A program made the translations under genes and the position numbers. This document shows, piece by piece, positions 33,521-41,200 of a stretch of 64,000 nt of DNA. The stretch's first letter is position 1; each line of letters opens with the position of its first letter. The stretch is from Streptomyces sp. NBC_01463 (lineage in GTDB: Bacteria; Actinomycetota; Actinomycetes; Streptomycetales; Streptomycetaceae): assembly GCA_036227345.1 (NCBI GenBank), contig CP109468.1, forward strand, positions 806,001 through 870,000. Reading direction: 5' to 3'. The notes under the pieces were generated by a model. The model was not told the DNA's origin, did not search any database, and worked only from the letters and a program-made list of their open reading frames with translations.

Positions 33521-34441
33521 TCACTTGTCGAGGAAGGCTGTCTTCTCCTCGATCGCCTCGACATCGACCGGCGTTCTGATGAGGTCCTGCTCCTGGGCGT
33601 AGCGTCCGGCGATCTCCAGGCAGGCGATCAGGGATGCGCTCCATCCGGCCGTGACCGCACGACCGGCGGGTGAGTCGTCGCGCTCGCCGGCGGTGGCCAC
33701 GATCGCCTTCTTCAGAGTTCGGTAGAAATTGAGTACGGAGTCCGGACGGGTGCGCAGGACGTCGTCGCGGACCACCAGCAGGTGGTTCGCCGGGACTGTC
33801 CCGTGCCGCTCGGCCCATGCCGTCCCGGCGCTCTCGGCATCCGCCACGAGCGGGACCAGTCCCGCGCCCTGCCCGCCGATCGCCTTCGGGCCGAGCACCG
33901 CCGCGGCCACGTCGCCGGAGCGCAGCAGGTCCACGACCCGCTCGGCCCCCGACCGCTCCACATAAGAAGGGTTGACGTACTGGGCGACGTGCACGTCCTC
34001 GGTGGTCACCCAGGTCACGTCCGAGGACTTGACCCCGTACTCCTCCTGCAGCCAGCCGCGCACCCACAACCCGGTGGTCTGGCCGTACGCGCGGACGCCC
34101 ACCCGCCGGCCGACAAGGTCCCCGGGAGTGATCTCCGGGTCCTGCGGCAGCCGGGTCAGGGAACGGTGGTGGGTGCTTCCCACCAGCACCGCCGGCAGCA
34201 GGGTCAACGGGATGCCGGCGTCGCGCGCCTGAAGGTAGGTGGCCATCGGCATCTCACAGATGTCGTAGGCCAGTTCACGGACCATCCGGGCGAAGGCCGG
34301 GGGCAGCGGAGAGGACTCCAGGTACTGGCAGCCCACCCCGTCCACAGGGATGGTTCCGTCCTTCAGCGGCCGGGTGTGCGGGTAGTTGCCCAGCAGCACG
34401 GTCAGCGGTGCCGTGGGGTGTGTCTCGCTCATGCGGCTCAC
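33521..34441 (-). CDS. 4,5-dihydroxyphthalate decarboxylase-like protein, paralogue A
   Basis: A 306-residue protein. The GTG at 34441 overlaps the stop of the ThDP gene by GTGA, as also happens between the next pair, so this start is preferred; an ATG at 34432 is the alternative. It has TVLLGNYPHTRPLKDG, YDICEMPMATYLQARDAGIPL, VGVRAYGQTTGLWVRGWLQEEYG and NHLLVVRDDVL, the full Pht5-like set, and no signal peptide. Of the three paralogues it looks most like a standard decarboxylase. The substrate is unknown, and no phthalate dioxygenase is nearby. Confidence 0.7.
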   Translation of the reverse strand: MSRMSETHPTAPLTVLLGNYPHTRPLKDGTIPVDGVGCQYLESSPLPPAFARMVRELAYDICEMPMATYLQARDAGIPLTLLPAVLVGSTHHRSLTRLPQDPEITPGDLVGRRVGVRAYGQTTGLWVRGWLQEEYGVKSSDVTWVTTEDVHVAQYVNPSYVERSGAERVVDLLRSGDVAAAVLGPKAIGGQGAGLVPLVADAESAGTAWAERHGTVPANHLLVVRDDVLRTRPDSVLNFYRTLKKAIVATAGERDDSPAGRAVTAGWSASLIACLEIAGRYAQEQDLIRTPVDVEAIEEKTAFLDK

Positions 34442-36090
34442 ACGTCCTCGCCGTACTGGATGCGGCGGTACGGGGTGCTCAGCACTTCTCGGGTGATGCG
34501 GACGTCGATCACTGTGGGCCGGGGAGCCCGCACGTACTCCGCCAGTGCGTCACGCAGCTCCTGTGCGGTGCGGACCGTGGCCCCGCCACCGCCAAGTGCC
34601 TGGGCGACCGCGCCCAGTTCCGGCGTGGAGATGGTCGCCAGCTCAGGGTCGAGTCCCTTGGCCTTCGCCTTGTGGTATTCGGCGCCCAGGCCCTGGTCGT
34701 TCATCACGACGACCAGCAGCGGGATGTCGTACCGGCACGCCGTTTCGAACTCGGACAGGTGCATGATGAAGCTCGCGTCACCCTCCACCACGAAGCCGGG
34801 CTTGTTGCCCTTGGCGACCATCTGGCCCATGGCGATCAGGGGTGCCTGGCCGATGGCGCCGAACATGCCGTAGTTGGAGAGCACGTCACGGGAGCGCTGG
34901 AAGAGCATGGTGCCGAAGTCGGTCTGGTGTCCGCTTCCCAGGACCAGACCGATCTCGCCCGGAAGTTCGTGGTCGAGGATCCAGATGGCCTCGCGCGGGT
35001 CGAGCCGGCCGGGCTCCTGCACGTACTGCGGCTGCTGGAGCCGGCCGGTCAGGTGCTGGCGGACCTGGTCGGTGTGGTAACCCTCCAGCCGGACCGAACG
35101 TTCCTGAAGCACGCGGGTCAGCTCGCTGAGAGCCGTGACCGCGTCGGCCTGCAGGTAGCAGTCCGCCCCCTTGCCGTTGCCCATGACCAGGTGTGGAGCG
35201 GTGTCGATCTGGATGTACTCGGCCTCGGGGTAGAGGTAGCCGCTCTCGATGGTGTAGTGGTTCAGGCTGGCGCCCACCGCGATCACGCAGTCGGCTTCCT
35301 GCAGCAGCTCCATCGACAGCTTGTCGCCGAACAGTCCCGACAGGCCGACGTGGAAGTCGGTGCGGTCGCACAGCCAGTTCTTCGCCTGCAGGGTGGTGGC
35401 CAGCAGGCCGCCCGTCTGCTCCTGCAGAGCAAGGATCTCCTCGCCCGACTCCGCCTTGCGTGCACCCCGCCCGGCGATGATCACTACACGCTTGGCGTCC
35501 TGGATCAGGTCGCAGGCTGCCTGGACCTTGGACGGGTCGGGCAGCAGCCGGGACTTCTCGATCAGGGCGGTGGACGGTACGTAGTTCTCGTCGTAGTCGT
35601 CCATATCGGCGACCTGGACGTCGAACGGCGCGCTGATCATGACCGGCTTGGACTTGGTCCGTGCCAGGTAGAAGGCGTCTCGTACCGCCTCCTGAGCGTT
35701 CTCGGGCCGGGTCACCTGGATGAACTCGCACTCGATCGCGGCGGCGAAGCGCCGTTGGTCGAGGTACTGCGTGGCTCCCTCGTCGCCCAGCGGGGTCTCC
35801 CCGCAGAAGGCCACCAGGGGGGTGCCCGCCCGGCTCGCGCAGAGCATCGAAGTGGCGAGCTGCGAGACGCCGGGGCCGCTGGTCGTGGTAACCACGCCGG
35901 GCTGTCCCGCGCCGCGGGCCCAGCCGTCCGCCATGCCGAGTCCGGAGCCCTCGTGCCGCACCTCGTACAGCCGTACACCGCGGTCGGCGAGCGCGGCCAT
36001 CCAGTGCATGTTGGCGTCGCCCATCATGCCGAAGACGTCGCTGGTGCCTTCCTTGACGAACGCCTCGGCGAGTGCTTCGTAGACCTTCAC
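34438..36090 (-). CDS. Thiamin-diphosphate enzyme, acetolactate synthase-like
   Basis: A 550-residue three-domain ThDP protein from a GTG at 36090 that overlaps the hydratase stop (GTGA). The PYR domain has EVRHEGSGLGMADGWAR with catalytic Glu47; the middle Rossmann-like domain has KRVVIIAGRGARKA; the PP domain has the ThDP/Mg motif beginning GDASF near 437 and closing with VVMNDQGLG near 464. Decarboxylation or C-C ligation of a 2-oxo acid is the expected chemistry. Acetolactate synthase itself is unlikely, since no regulatory subunit or ilv gene is near. It probably consumes or makes a 2-oxo acid of this pathway. Confidence 0.8.
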   Translation of the reverse strand: MKVYEALAEAFVKEGTSDVFGMMGDANMHWMAALADRGVRLYEVRHEGSGLGMADGWARGAGQPGVVTTTSGPGVSQLATSMLCASRAGTPLVAFCGETPLGDEGATQYLDQRRFAAAIECEFIQVTRPENAQEAVRDAFYLARTKSKPVMISAPFDVQVADMDDYDENYVPSTALIEKSRLLPDPSKVQAACDLIQDAKRVVIIAGRGARKAESGEEILALQEQTGGLLATTLQAKNWLCDRTDFHVGLSGLFGDKLSMELLQEADCVIAVGASLNHYTIESGYLYPEAEYIQIDTAPHLVMGNGKGADCYLQADAVTALSELTRVLQERSVRLEGYHTDQVRQHLTGRLQQPQYVQEPGRLDPREAIWILDHELPGEIGLVLGSGHQTDFGTMLFQRSRDVLSNYGMFGAIGQAPLIAMGQMVAKGNKPGFVVEGDASFIMHLSEFETACRYDIPLLVVVMNDQGLGAEYHKAKAKGLDPELATISTPELGAVAQALGGGGATVRTAQELRDALAEYVRAPRPTVIDVRITREVLSTPYRRIQYGEDV

Positions 36091-37157
36091 TTGTGGGACT
36101 CCTTCACGTTCGCCGCGGCCGTCGCCCGCGCTTTCAGGACGCCGTCGAGCCGTGAGAAGACCCGGAGCGCGTTGCCTCCGTAGACCGCCTGGCGGTCGGT
36201 GTCGCTCAGGGTGTCGATGGAGTCGAGGGTGTACTTGGTGTCGTCGAACCGACGCCCGGTCTCCGGGTCCACGCTGCGGACGGCGCCGATCATCTCCGAG
36301 GCGAACAGGACGTTCTGGGCGGGGATGATGTCCAGCAGCAGTTCCATGCCGCGCTTGTGGTACACGCAGGTGTCGAAATAGACGTTGCGCAGGATCGACT
36401 CCTCCAGCGGCGGCCGACCGCGGTCCTGCATCATTCCGCGGTAGCGGCCCCAGTGGTACGGGACGGCGCCGCCGCCGTGCGGCAGGATCAGCTTCAGCGT
36501 CGGGAAGTCCTTGAACAGGTCCGCCTCGCACAGCTGCATGAACGCCGCGGTGTCGCCGGCGAGGTAGTGGGCACAGGTGCCCTGCATCGCCGGGTTCCTC
36601 GACATCGCGACATGAACCATCGCGGGGACGTCGAGCTCGACCATCTTCTCGTACAGCGGGTAGTAGACCCGGTCCGTCAACGGCGGCGCCTGGTAGTAGC
36701 CGTCGGATGGGTCCGGATTGAGGAGACAGCCGATGAAGCCCAACTCCTCTACGCAGCGCTCCAGTTCGATGACGGAGTTGCCTACCGAAGCGGCCAGGGC
36801 GTCGCCCGGCGACTGCGGGAGCTGGCACACGCCCACGAACCGCTCGGGGAAGAGACCGCACACCCGGGCGATCAGGTCGTTGCTGACCCGGGACCAGTCG
36901 AGGCTGGTCTGCTCGTCGCCGTAGTGATGAGCCATCTTGCCCGCACCCGGCGAGAAGACCGTCAGGTCGGTGCCGCGCTCCATCTGCAGCTTGAGCTGCC
37001 CGTTCTCGATGGCGGTACGGATCTCGTCGTCGCTGATGTTCAGCTCGTCGGGCGAGACCCGGGCGCCGCATTCCTCGAACGCTCTGATCTGCTTCTCGCG
37101 CCACTCCCCCAGCGCGGGAGGCGCCGTGGTGAAGTGACCATGACTGTCGATGATCAT
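36087..37157 (-). CDS. LigJ-like 4-oxalomesaconate hydratase (amidohydrolase_2)
   Basis: A 356-residue protein. MIIDSHGHFTTAPPALGEWR with H6 and H8, then SPGAGKMAHHYGD, VCQLPQSPG, LVHV-type strands and LILPHGGGAVPYHWGRYRGM closely recall LigJ, the zinc hydratase that adds water to 4-oxalomesaconate in the protocatechuate 4,5-cleavage pathway. The immediate downstream ThDP gene overlaps by 4 nt and an HpcH/HpaI aldolase gene lies 62 bp upstream, which fits hydratase-then-aldolase chemistry. Substrate identity with the lig pathway is inference. Confidence 0.75.
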   Translation of the reverse strand: MIIDSHGHFTTAPPALGEWREKQIRAFEECGARVSPDELNISDDEIRTAIENGQLKLQMERGTDLTVFSPGAGKMAHHYGDEQTSLDWSRVSNDLIARVCGLFPERFVGVCQLPQSPGDALAASVGNSVIELERCVEELGFIGCLLNPDPSDGYYQAPPLTDRVYYPLYEKMVELDVPAMVHVAMSRNPAMQGTCAHYLAGDTAAFMQLCEADLFKDFPTLKLILPHGGGAVPYHWGRYRGMMQDRGRPPLEESILRNVYFDTCVYHKRGMELLLDIIPAQNVLFASEMIGAVRSVDPETGRRFDDTKYTLDSIDTLSDTDRQAVYGGNALRVFSRLDGVLKARATAAANVKESHK

Positions 37158-37219
37158 GAATTACTCCGAAACTTGCGATGCGGTGGTGACGTGCTGTGCG
37201 GCCCGGGCTGGTGCGTCCC

Positions 37220-38080
37220 TCAGCTGCGGCCGGTCAGCTCGCGGGCCTTCTGCAGGCCGGGGTAGGTACGCACCGGCGCCGACATCAGGAAGCGGTAGCC
37301 GTCGTCGAGCACCTGCTTGACGTTGCCGGCGGTGACGTGCGGGTGGGCAACGGCGACTCCGCGCTCGGCGCAGATGTCGAGGATCTGCCGCTTGCACTCC
37401 AGGACACGCGGGTGTTCGTACTGGCGCGGGAAGCCCAGTTCCTGGCTCATGTCGCCCTCGCCGATCAGGATCAGTCCGATGCCCGGCACCTGGTCGAGGA
37501 TGTCCGGCAGGTTCTTGATGCCGAGCTGGTCCTCGATCATGAGGCCGACCAGGATCTCGCCGTCGGGGTCGAGCGGCCATACGTCGGCGCGGGCGTAGTA
37601 CTCGATGTTCGAGATGCCCCAGTACCGTGTCGCGGCGTGCGGGCCGTCCCCTCGCAGGCCGGCGGGCTCGTAGCGCGGAGTGTCGGGCAGTCGCGGGTAG
37701 CGGCAGGCGGCGACGGCGTTACGGGCTTCCTCCACGGTGGAGATGTGCGGCCAGATGATGCCGAACGCGCCCAGGTCGAGTGCCTGCTTGGCATGCCACT
37801 GCGCCTTCTCCGCACCGTTGGCGGGGATCCGCACCATCGGGGTGACGTCCGGCGCCAGGCTGTGCGCCTCAAAGACCCGGCGCCTGCTCAGCAGGTACTG
37901 GAAGCTGTCTTTGAGCGCATTGATGTCCCAGGGCTTGTGCTCCATCTCGAACACCACGGCGTCGTAGTCCGAGTTGCTCAGCTCGATCGCCGACGTCGGA
38001 TCGGCCGCCGCGAAGGTCGCGAAGACGTGCTTCCCTTCGGCCAGGGCGCCGATCACCTTGTTGAGCCTGGATGTTGTCAT
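37220..38080 (-). CDS. HpcH/HpaI-family aldolase
   Basis: A 286-residue class II pyruvate-type aldolase. Landmarks: FATFAAADPTSAIELSNSDYDAVVFEMEHKPWD, GIIWPHISTVEEARNAV, LVGLMIEDQLGIKNL with the metal-binding Glu, and ILIGEGDMSQELG with the metal-binding Asp, matching the E/D ligand pair of HpaI-like enzymes. The expected reaction is retro-aldol cleavage of a 4-hydroxy-2-oxo acid to pyruvate or oxaloacetate plus an aldehyde or acid. Its ATG at 38080 overlaps the upstream SRPBCC gene by 4 nt. Confidence 0.8.
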   Translation of the reverse strand: MTTSRLNKVIGALAEGKHVFATFAAADPTSAIELSNSDYDAVVFEMEHKPWDINALKDSFQYLLSRRRVFEAHSLAPDVTPMVRIPANGAEKAQWHAKQALDLGAFGIIWPHISTVEEARNAVAACRYPRLPDTPRYEPAGLRGDGPHAATRYWGISNIEYYARADVWPLDPDGEILVGLMIEDQLGIKNLPDILDQVPGIGLILIGEGDMSQELGFPRQYEHPRVLECKRQILDICAERGVAVAHPHVTAGNVKQVLDDGYRFLMSAPVRTYPGLQKARELTGRS

Positions 38081-38748
38081 CGCCGACCTCCCTGGTCGAG
38101 TGCCTCCGCGGACTTGCCCTCAGGACGCTGCGTCGTCCGTCCCGCGCGCCTGGCCCGTTGATCTGCCCACCACGCCCGCAAGCGGGCAAATAGTCCGGCC
38201 GACCGCGGCTGAGCGGTCCGCGTCCCGTCGGATGTGGCTGCGGCAGGTTCCACTGGCGTGGCAGCAAGGGGCTCGGCAGGAGCGGCGGCGCACTTCTGGA
38301 CCAGTTGGTCGGTGAACTCCTTCGTCATTCTGGAGACCACCATCCCCGCACCCGACTCGATCAACTTGGCGAGTTTGCCGTTGAGTTTGATCTCCCCGTC
38401 GCAGAAGACCCGCGAGGCGCCGGGGGTGTCCCCCTCGACGACGCGGAAGGTGGCGCCGGCACTGAAGCGGGTGGCCCCCTGCCCGTCCGCGCCGCGGGCC
38501 GTAAGACGTCCCTCATGTGCGGTCTCGTCCAGATCGAGGGAAACCCGGGCGGCGAACTTGACCCGGAGGCCACCGAACCTGATGGCCAGGGTGCCGTCAA
38601 AGGATCCGTCGTCGTGCGACGGGCCGAGCTCGGCGCCGCCGATGCACGAGACGACGGCAGAGGGATCGGAGATGACCTCCCACACCCGTTCGGGCGGACT
38701 CGGAACGACGATCTCATCCGTGATCGATATCAAAGCTGTGTACCTCAC
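38077..38748 (-). CDS. SRPBCC protein, CoxG-like
   Basis: A 223-residue protein from a GTG at 38748. Residues about 8-150 have the CoxG/SRPBCC pattern: VPSPPERVWEVISDPSAVVSCIGGAEL, FDGTLAIRFGGLRVKFAARVSLD, FCDGEIKLNGKLAKLIESGAGMVVSRMTKEFTDQL. A Pro/Ala linker and an amphipathic tail (LFARLRAWWADQRARRAG) may tether it to the membrane. CoxG normally accompanies molybdenum CO dehydrogenase, but no coxSML-type genes lie here, so another hydrophobic-ligand or assembly role is likely. It overlaps the aldolase gene by 4 nt. Confidence 0.75.
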   Translation of the reverse strand: MRYTALISITDEIVVPSPPERVWEVISDPSAVVSCIGGAELGPSHDDGSFDGTLAIRFGGLRVKFAARVSLDLDETAHEGRLTARGADGQGATRFSAGATFRVVEGDTPGASRVFCDGEIKLNGKLAKLIESGAGMVVSRMTKEFTDQLVQKCAAAPAEPLAATPVEPAAATSDGTRTAQPRSAGLFARLRAWWADQRARRAGRTTQRPEGKSAEALDQGGRR

Positions 38749-38883
38749 TGGGCGGCAGGTGCGACGTCAGACGGACAAGGGGGCGTGACGGCACGACCGG
38801 CATGGTGTCTTGGGGCGCGGAGCTCCGGACATGGACCGGGGACCTGTGCGGGCTGTCCGATCCGGCTCCGGGGCCTGGCTGTG

Positions 38884-39678
38884 CTACGCGGCGGCCTTGC
38901 GCTCGGCGGCGAACAGACCCCAGAGGTCGTTGTAGAGCTCCGAGAACTCGGGCGACTCGACGAGCGAACCGATCTGCCGAGGACGTTCGAAGGGAACCTT
39001 GATGACACGGCGGATCGTGCCGGGCCCCTTGGACATCACGATGACTTCGTCGGCCAGGTAGATGGCCTCGTTGAGGTCGTGCGTGACGAAGATCAGAGTC
39101 CCGTTCTGCTCCCGCCAGATGTTGAGCAGTTCCTGCTGGAGTTCCAGACGGGTGATGGCGTCGAGCGGCCCGAACGGCTCGTCCATCAGCACGATGGACG
39201 GGTTGTAGATCAAGGCCCGCGCTATCGCGCAGCGCTTCTGCATGCCGCCGGACAACTCTCGGGGAAAGTGATGCTCGAAGCCGGTCAGGCCGACGAGTTC
39301 GACCCACTGGGCGACGCGCTCTTCGCGTTCCTCCTTGGGAACCTTGCGGAACTTCAGCGCCAGTCCGATGTTGGACTGGACGCTCAGCCAGGGCAGCAAG
39401 TGGGACTGCTGAGTCACGTACGCCGCGTCGGAGTTGACGCCCGTGACCGGTTCGCCGGCGTAGTGGACCTGCCCCTGCGTAGGAGTGAGCAGTCCGGCGG
39501 CCAGGTTGAGGATGGTGCTCTTTCCGCACCCGCTGGGCCCGATCACGGCCACGACCTTGCCGCGATCGACACTGAACGACACGTCCTCGATCGCCGGTCG
39601 GTGAGTCCCGGGAAACTCCAGCGTGACGTGGTCCAGACGGAGTGCCTCCGAATGGGAGTTGCGCTGTGTGGTCGACAT
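38884..39678 (-). CDS. ABC transporter ATPase, SsuB/TauB/NrtD type
   Basis: A 264-residue ATP-binding subunit from an ATG at 39678 behind GAGGAGAC. Walker A GPSGCGKST (47-55), Q-loop YVTQQSHLLPW (88-98), signature LSGGMQKR (143-150), Walker B IVLMDEPFGPLD (163-174) and H-loop FVTHDLNEA are intact. The opening DHVTLEFPG..RPAIEDVSFSV and the C-terminal part match the nitrate/sulfonate/taurine branch. It is the first gene of the operon, while its permease and binding protein are the 14th and 13th. An upstream ATG at 39798 has no ribosome site. Confidence 0.85.
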   Translation of the reverse strand: MSTTQRNSHSEALRLDHVTLEFPGTHRPAIEDVSFSVDRGKVVAVIGPSGCGKSTILNLAAGLLTPTQGQVHYAGEPVTGVNSDAAYVTQQSHLLPWLSVQSNIGLALKFRKVPKEEREERVAQWVELVGLTGFEHHFPRELSGGMQKRCAIARALIYNPSIVLMDEPFGPLDAITRLELQQELLNIWREQNGTLIFVTHDLNEAIYLADEVIVMSKGPGTIRRVIKVPFERPRQIGSLVESPEFSELYNDLWGLFAAERKAAA

Positions 39679-39855
39679 ATCTGTCTCCTCGGCCTCGTCC
39701 TCGCAAGAGCTGAAGCGGGGCCGTGCGCTCGCGCCTGTGGCGGCGTCGTGGATGGCGGTGCTGTGAAGGTGGTGCGCCTGGAGCACGCGGACGGGCATCC
39801 AGGTTGGCGTTGGTTCTCCTGCTGATCAGTCATCGACGACGCTTACGCCGCCAGA

Positions 39856-39906
39856 TTGTCTGACAACCGATGAGGGGAAGCTAACACCGCCATCCGGGCC
39901 GCACAA
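39856..39906 (-). promoter_or_regulatory. Operon-head promoter with GntR-like operator
   Basis: On the minus strand: TTGTGC (39906-39901), 17 bp, TAGCTT (39883-39878), 11 bp, then TTGTCAGACAATCTG beginning at 39866, with the palindrome TTGTCAGACAA at 39866-39856. The 15 bases TTGTCAGACAATCTG recur exactly at 40616-40630 ahead of the second binding-protein gene. The operator is just downstream of the predicted start, suggesting repression. The leader to the ATPase gene is about 190 nt. Confidence 0.55.
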
Positions 39907-39962
39907 GAAGTGCGCAGGAAGAGGCCGTCATTCACAGGAATCGCGGGTTACCCATTGGAGAA

Positions 39963-39973
39963 CTGTCCGACAA
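39963..39973. promoter_or_regulatory. Additional imperfect operator-like site
   Basis: CTGTCCGACAA is one base off the TTGTCNGACAA palindrome. It sits between the two divergent predicted promoters. A weaker match, TCGTCGGACAA, is at 40407-40417. Either could be an auxiliary site. Confidence 0.3.
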
Positions 39974-40574
39974 AGGATCGTCACCGGCAGAGCGCCACAC
40001 CTCGAGCGCACAGGGTGCTGCACCCGCGAGGTGTGGGCCGACACCAGAGCAACGCCGTCACTCCACCCAAGAGCGCGGGGCGCCGGCCCGGCGGCAGAAG
40101 ATGCCCCAGCCCCGACCGTGCCACGCCGACCTGCCGGGCCAGTGCGACACCCAACGGCGAACGACAGCCTCCTGGCGCGACCCCAAGAGGGCACCCCACG
40201 GGACGAAGCGCCCACAGTCGAGGGTGCGCGCATCAGCGGGCCGCTCGAGCCTCTCGACGCCCCCCTCGGAACCGGTGACGCGACTCCTGACCGGACAGGC
40301 GGGTGACCGATGCACCCAGCCTCTGATTCCGCACCCTCCAGCAGCGGCACCCCGCCAGCCTCAATCAAGGTTGAGTATGACGGATTTGACTGATTTGCAA
40401 CAAGGATCGTCGGACAAAACTGTTCACCCGAAGGTTCTGATACCTGATTTCCCCTCCCCGCGACAGATGACGCCCTTCCCTCCAAGGGGCAGATGAGGCG
40501 ACCGCCCGGCAGCAACCACCGAGATAACGCTGAACAGACCGACCAAGCCCAACACGCAGCCTTCGCCTGGACCC
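39974..40574. other. Gene-free spacer between divergent transcription units
   Basis: No supported gene on either strand; open frames here are Arg/Pro-rich shadows. It carries only the weak operator-like matches. Confidence 0.45.
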
Positions 40575-40626
40575 TTGAAGCGCGACATCACTGCTGCTAC
40601 ATTCCCACGCACCACTTGTCAGACAA
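40575..40626 (+). promoter_or_regulatory. Promoter with GntR-like operator facing the second binding-protein gene
   Basis: TTGAAG (40575-40580), 17 bp, TACATT (40598-40603), 12 bp, then TTGTCAGACAA (40616-40626). Spacing matches the promoters at 39906 and 18349 within 1-2 bp. The predicted start is near 40610, about 590 nt ahead of the lipoprotein start. Confidence 0.55.
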
Positions 40627-40657
40627 TCTGCAATCGCGCAGGGATGGCTGACCACAC

Positions 40658-40685
40658 AAGGAGAACGGCCGTGCCGACGCGGTAG
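40658..40685 (+). other. Orphan translation start: ribosome site, GTG and early stop
   Basis: AAGGAGAA (40658-40665) is followed at correct distance by GTG (40671), then CCG, ACG, CGG and a TAG stop (40683-40685). It is either a 4-codon leader peptide or the 5' end of a gene whose body was lost. The following 40686-41180 shows no gene. Confidence 0.3.
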
Positions 40686-41200
40686 ACGAACGCCCTGTCC
40701 TGTCGGCAGACGTCGCTCACCGTCGCGCGCCCGTTCGCCGCTCACCCTGCGAGCTAAAGCAACGCTGGTGGCGAACCAACACGGCTGCCCACCCGAGGCG
40801 CTACCACGTCAGGCACGATCCGCCGTTCTCCCTGCGCACGGAACGATCACGCCGAGATGCCAAGAATCCCCGTCGAGCACGAACAAAGGCCTCAGCTCCG
40901 CGACATCGGCGAAGCCGCACTCCCTGCAGGATGCCTCGCGATGCTGTCGGAAGCCGGAAGGACGCGAAGGGTCAGCCCTTTCATCCGCACAACCTGAAGC
41001 CTCCCCCGCCCACGGACGTGGCTAGCCCGCCACGCTGACACACGGCTGCGGCGCTCCCCGTTGCCAGACCGGCGAGGACGCGACGCCTCCGTGCCGCCGG
41101 ACCCGATCGACTGGGGGATGGCGAGCCGGCCAGGGGCTCGCCGGCTTCCCGTGCACCCGCCGGCCGATCCCCGCCCCTAAGACTTGGTGACAGGAGAATC

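Larger units (their letters stand above)
23842..39678 (-). other. Putative 15-gene catabolic and uptake operon
   Basis: All fifteen genes from the ABC ATPase (start 39678) to the lactonase-fold gene (end 23842) are on the minus strand. Gaps are 4-nt overlaps to 69 bp, except 135 bp after the first gene. A promoter with a palindrome lies upstream (39906-39856) and a strong hairpin ends the unit (23762-23827). Contents: ATPase, binding protein and permease of a nitrate/sulfonate/taurine-type importer; esterase, lactonase-fold and amidohydrolase proteins; three decarboxylase-like proteins; DUF3500; a ThDP enzyme; hydratase; aldolase; SRPBCC protein; and a GntR regulator. The substrate is not known. 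Confidence 0.65.

Noticed and set aside
34438-37104. 888-residue fusion extending the ThDP enzyme through the hydratase gene
   Set aside because: The extension is the hydratase gene in another frame. A GTG at 36090 with a GTGA overlap gives the normal ThDP enzyme length.
23842-39678. Phthalate degradation operon (pht) as the identity of the large cluster
   Set aside because: No ring-hydroxylating dioxygenase, dehydrogenase or ring-cleavage enzyme is present, so the Pht5-like genes alone do not justify that name.
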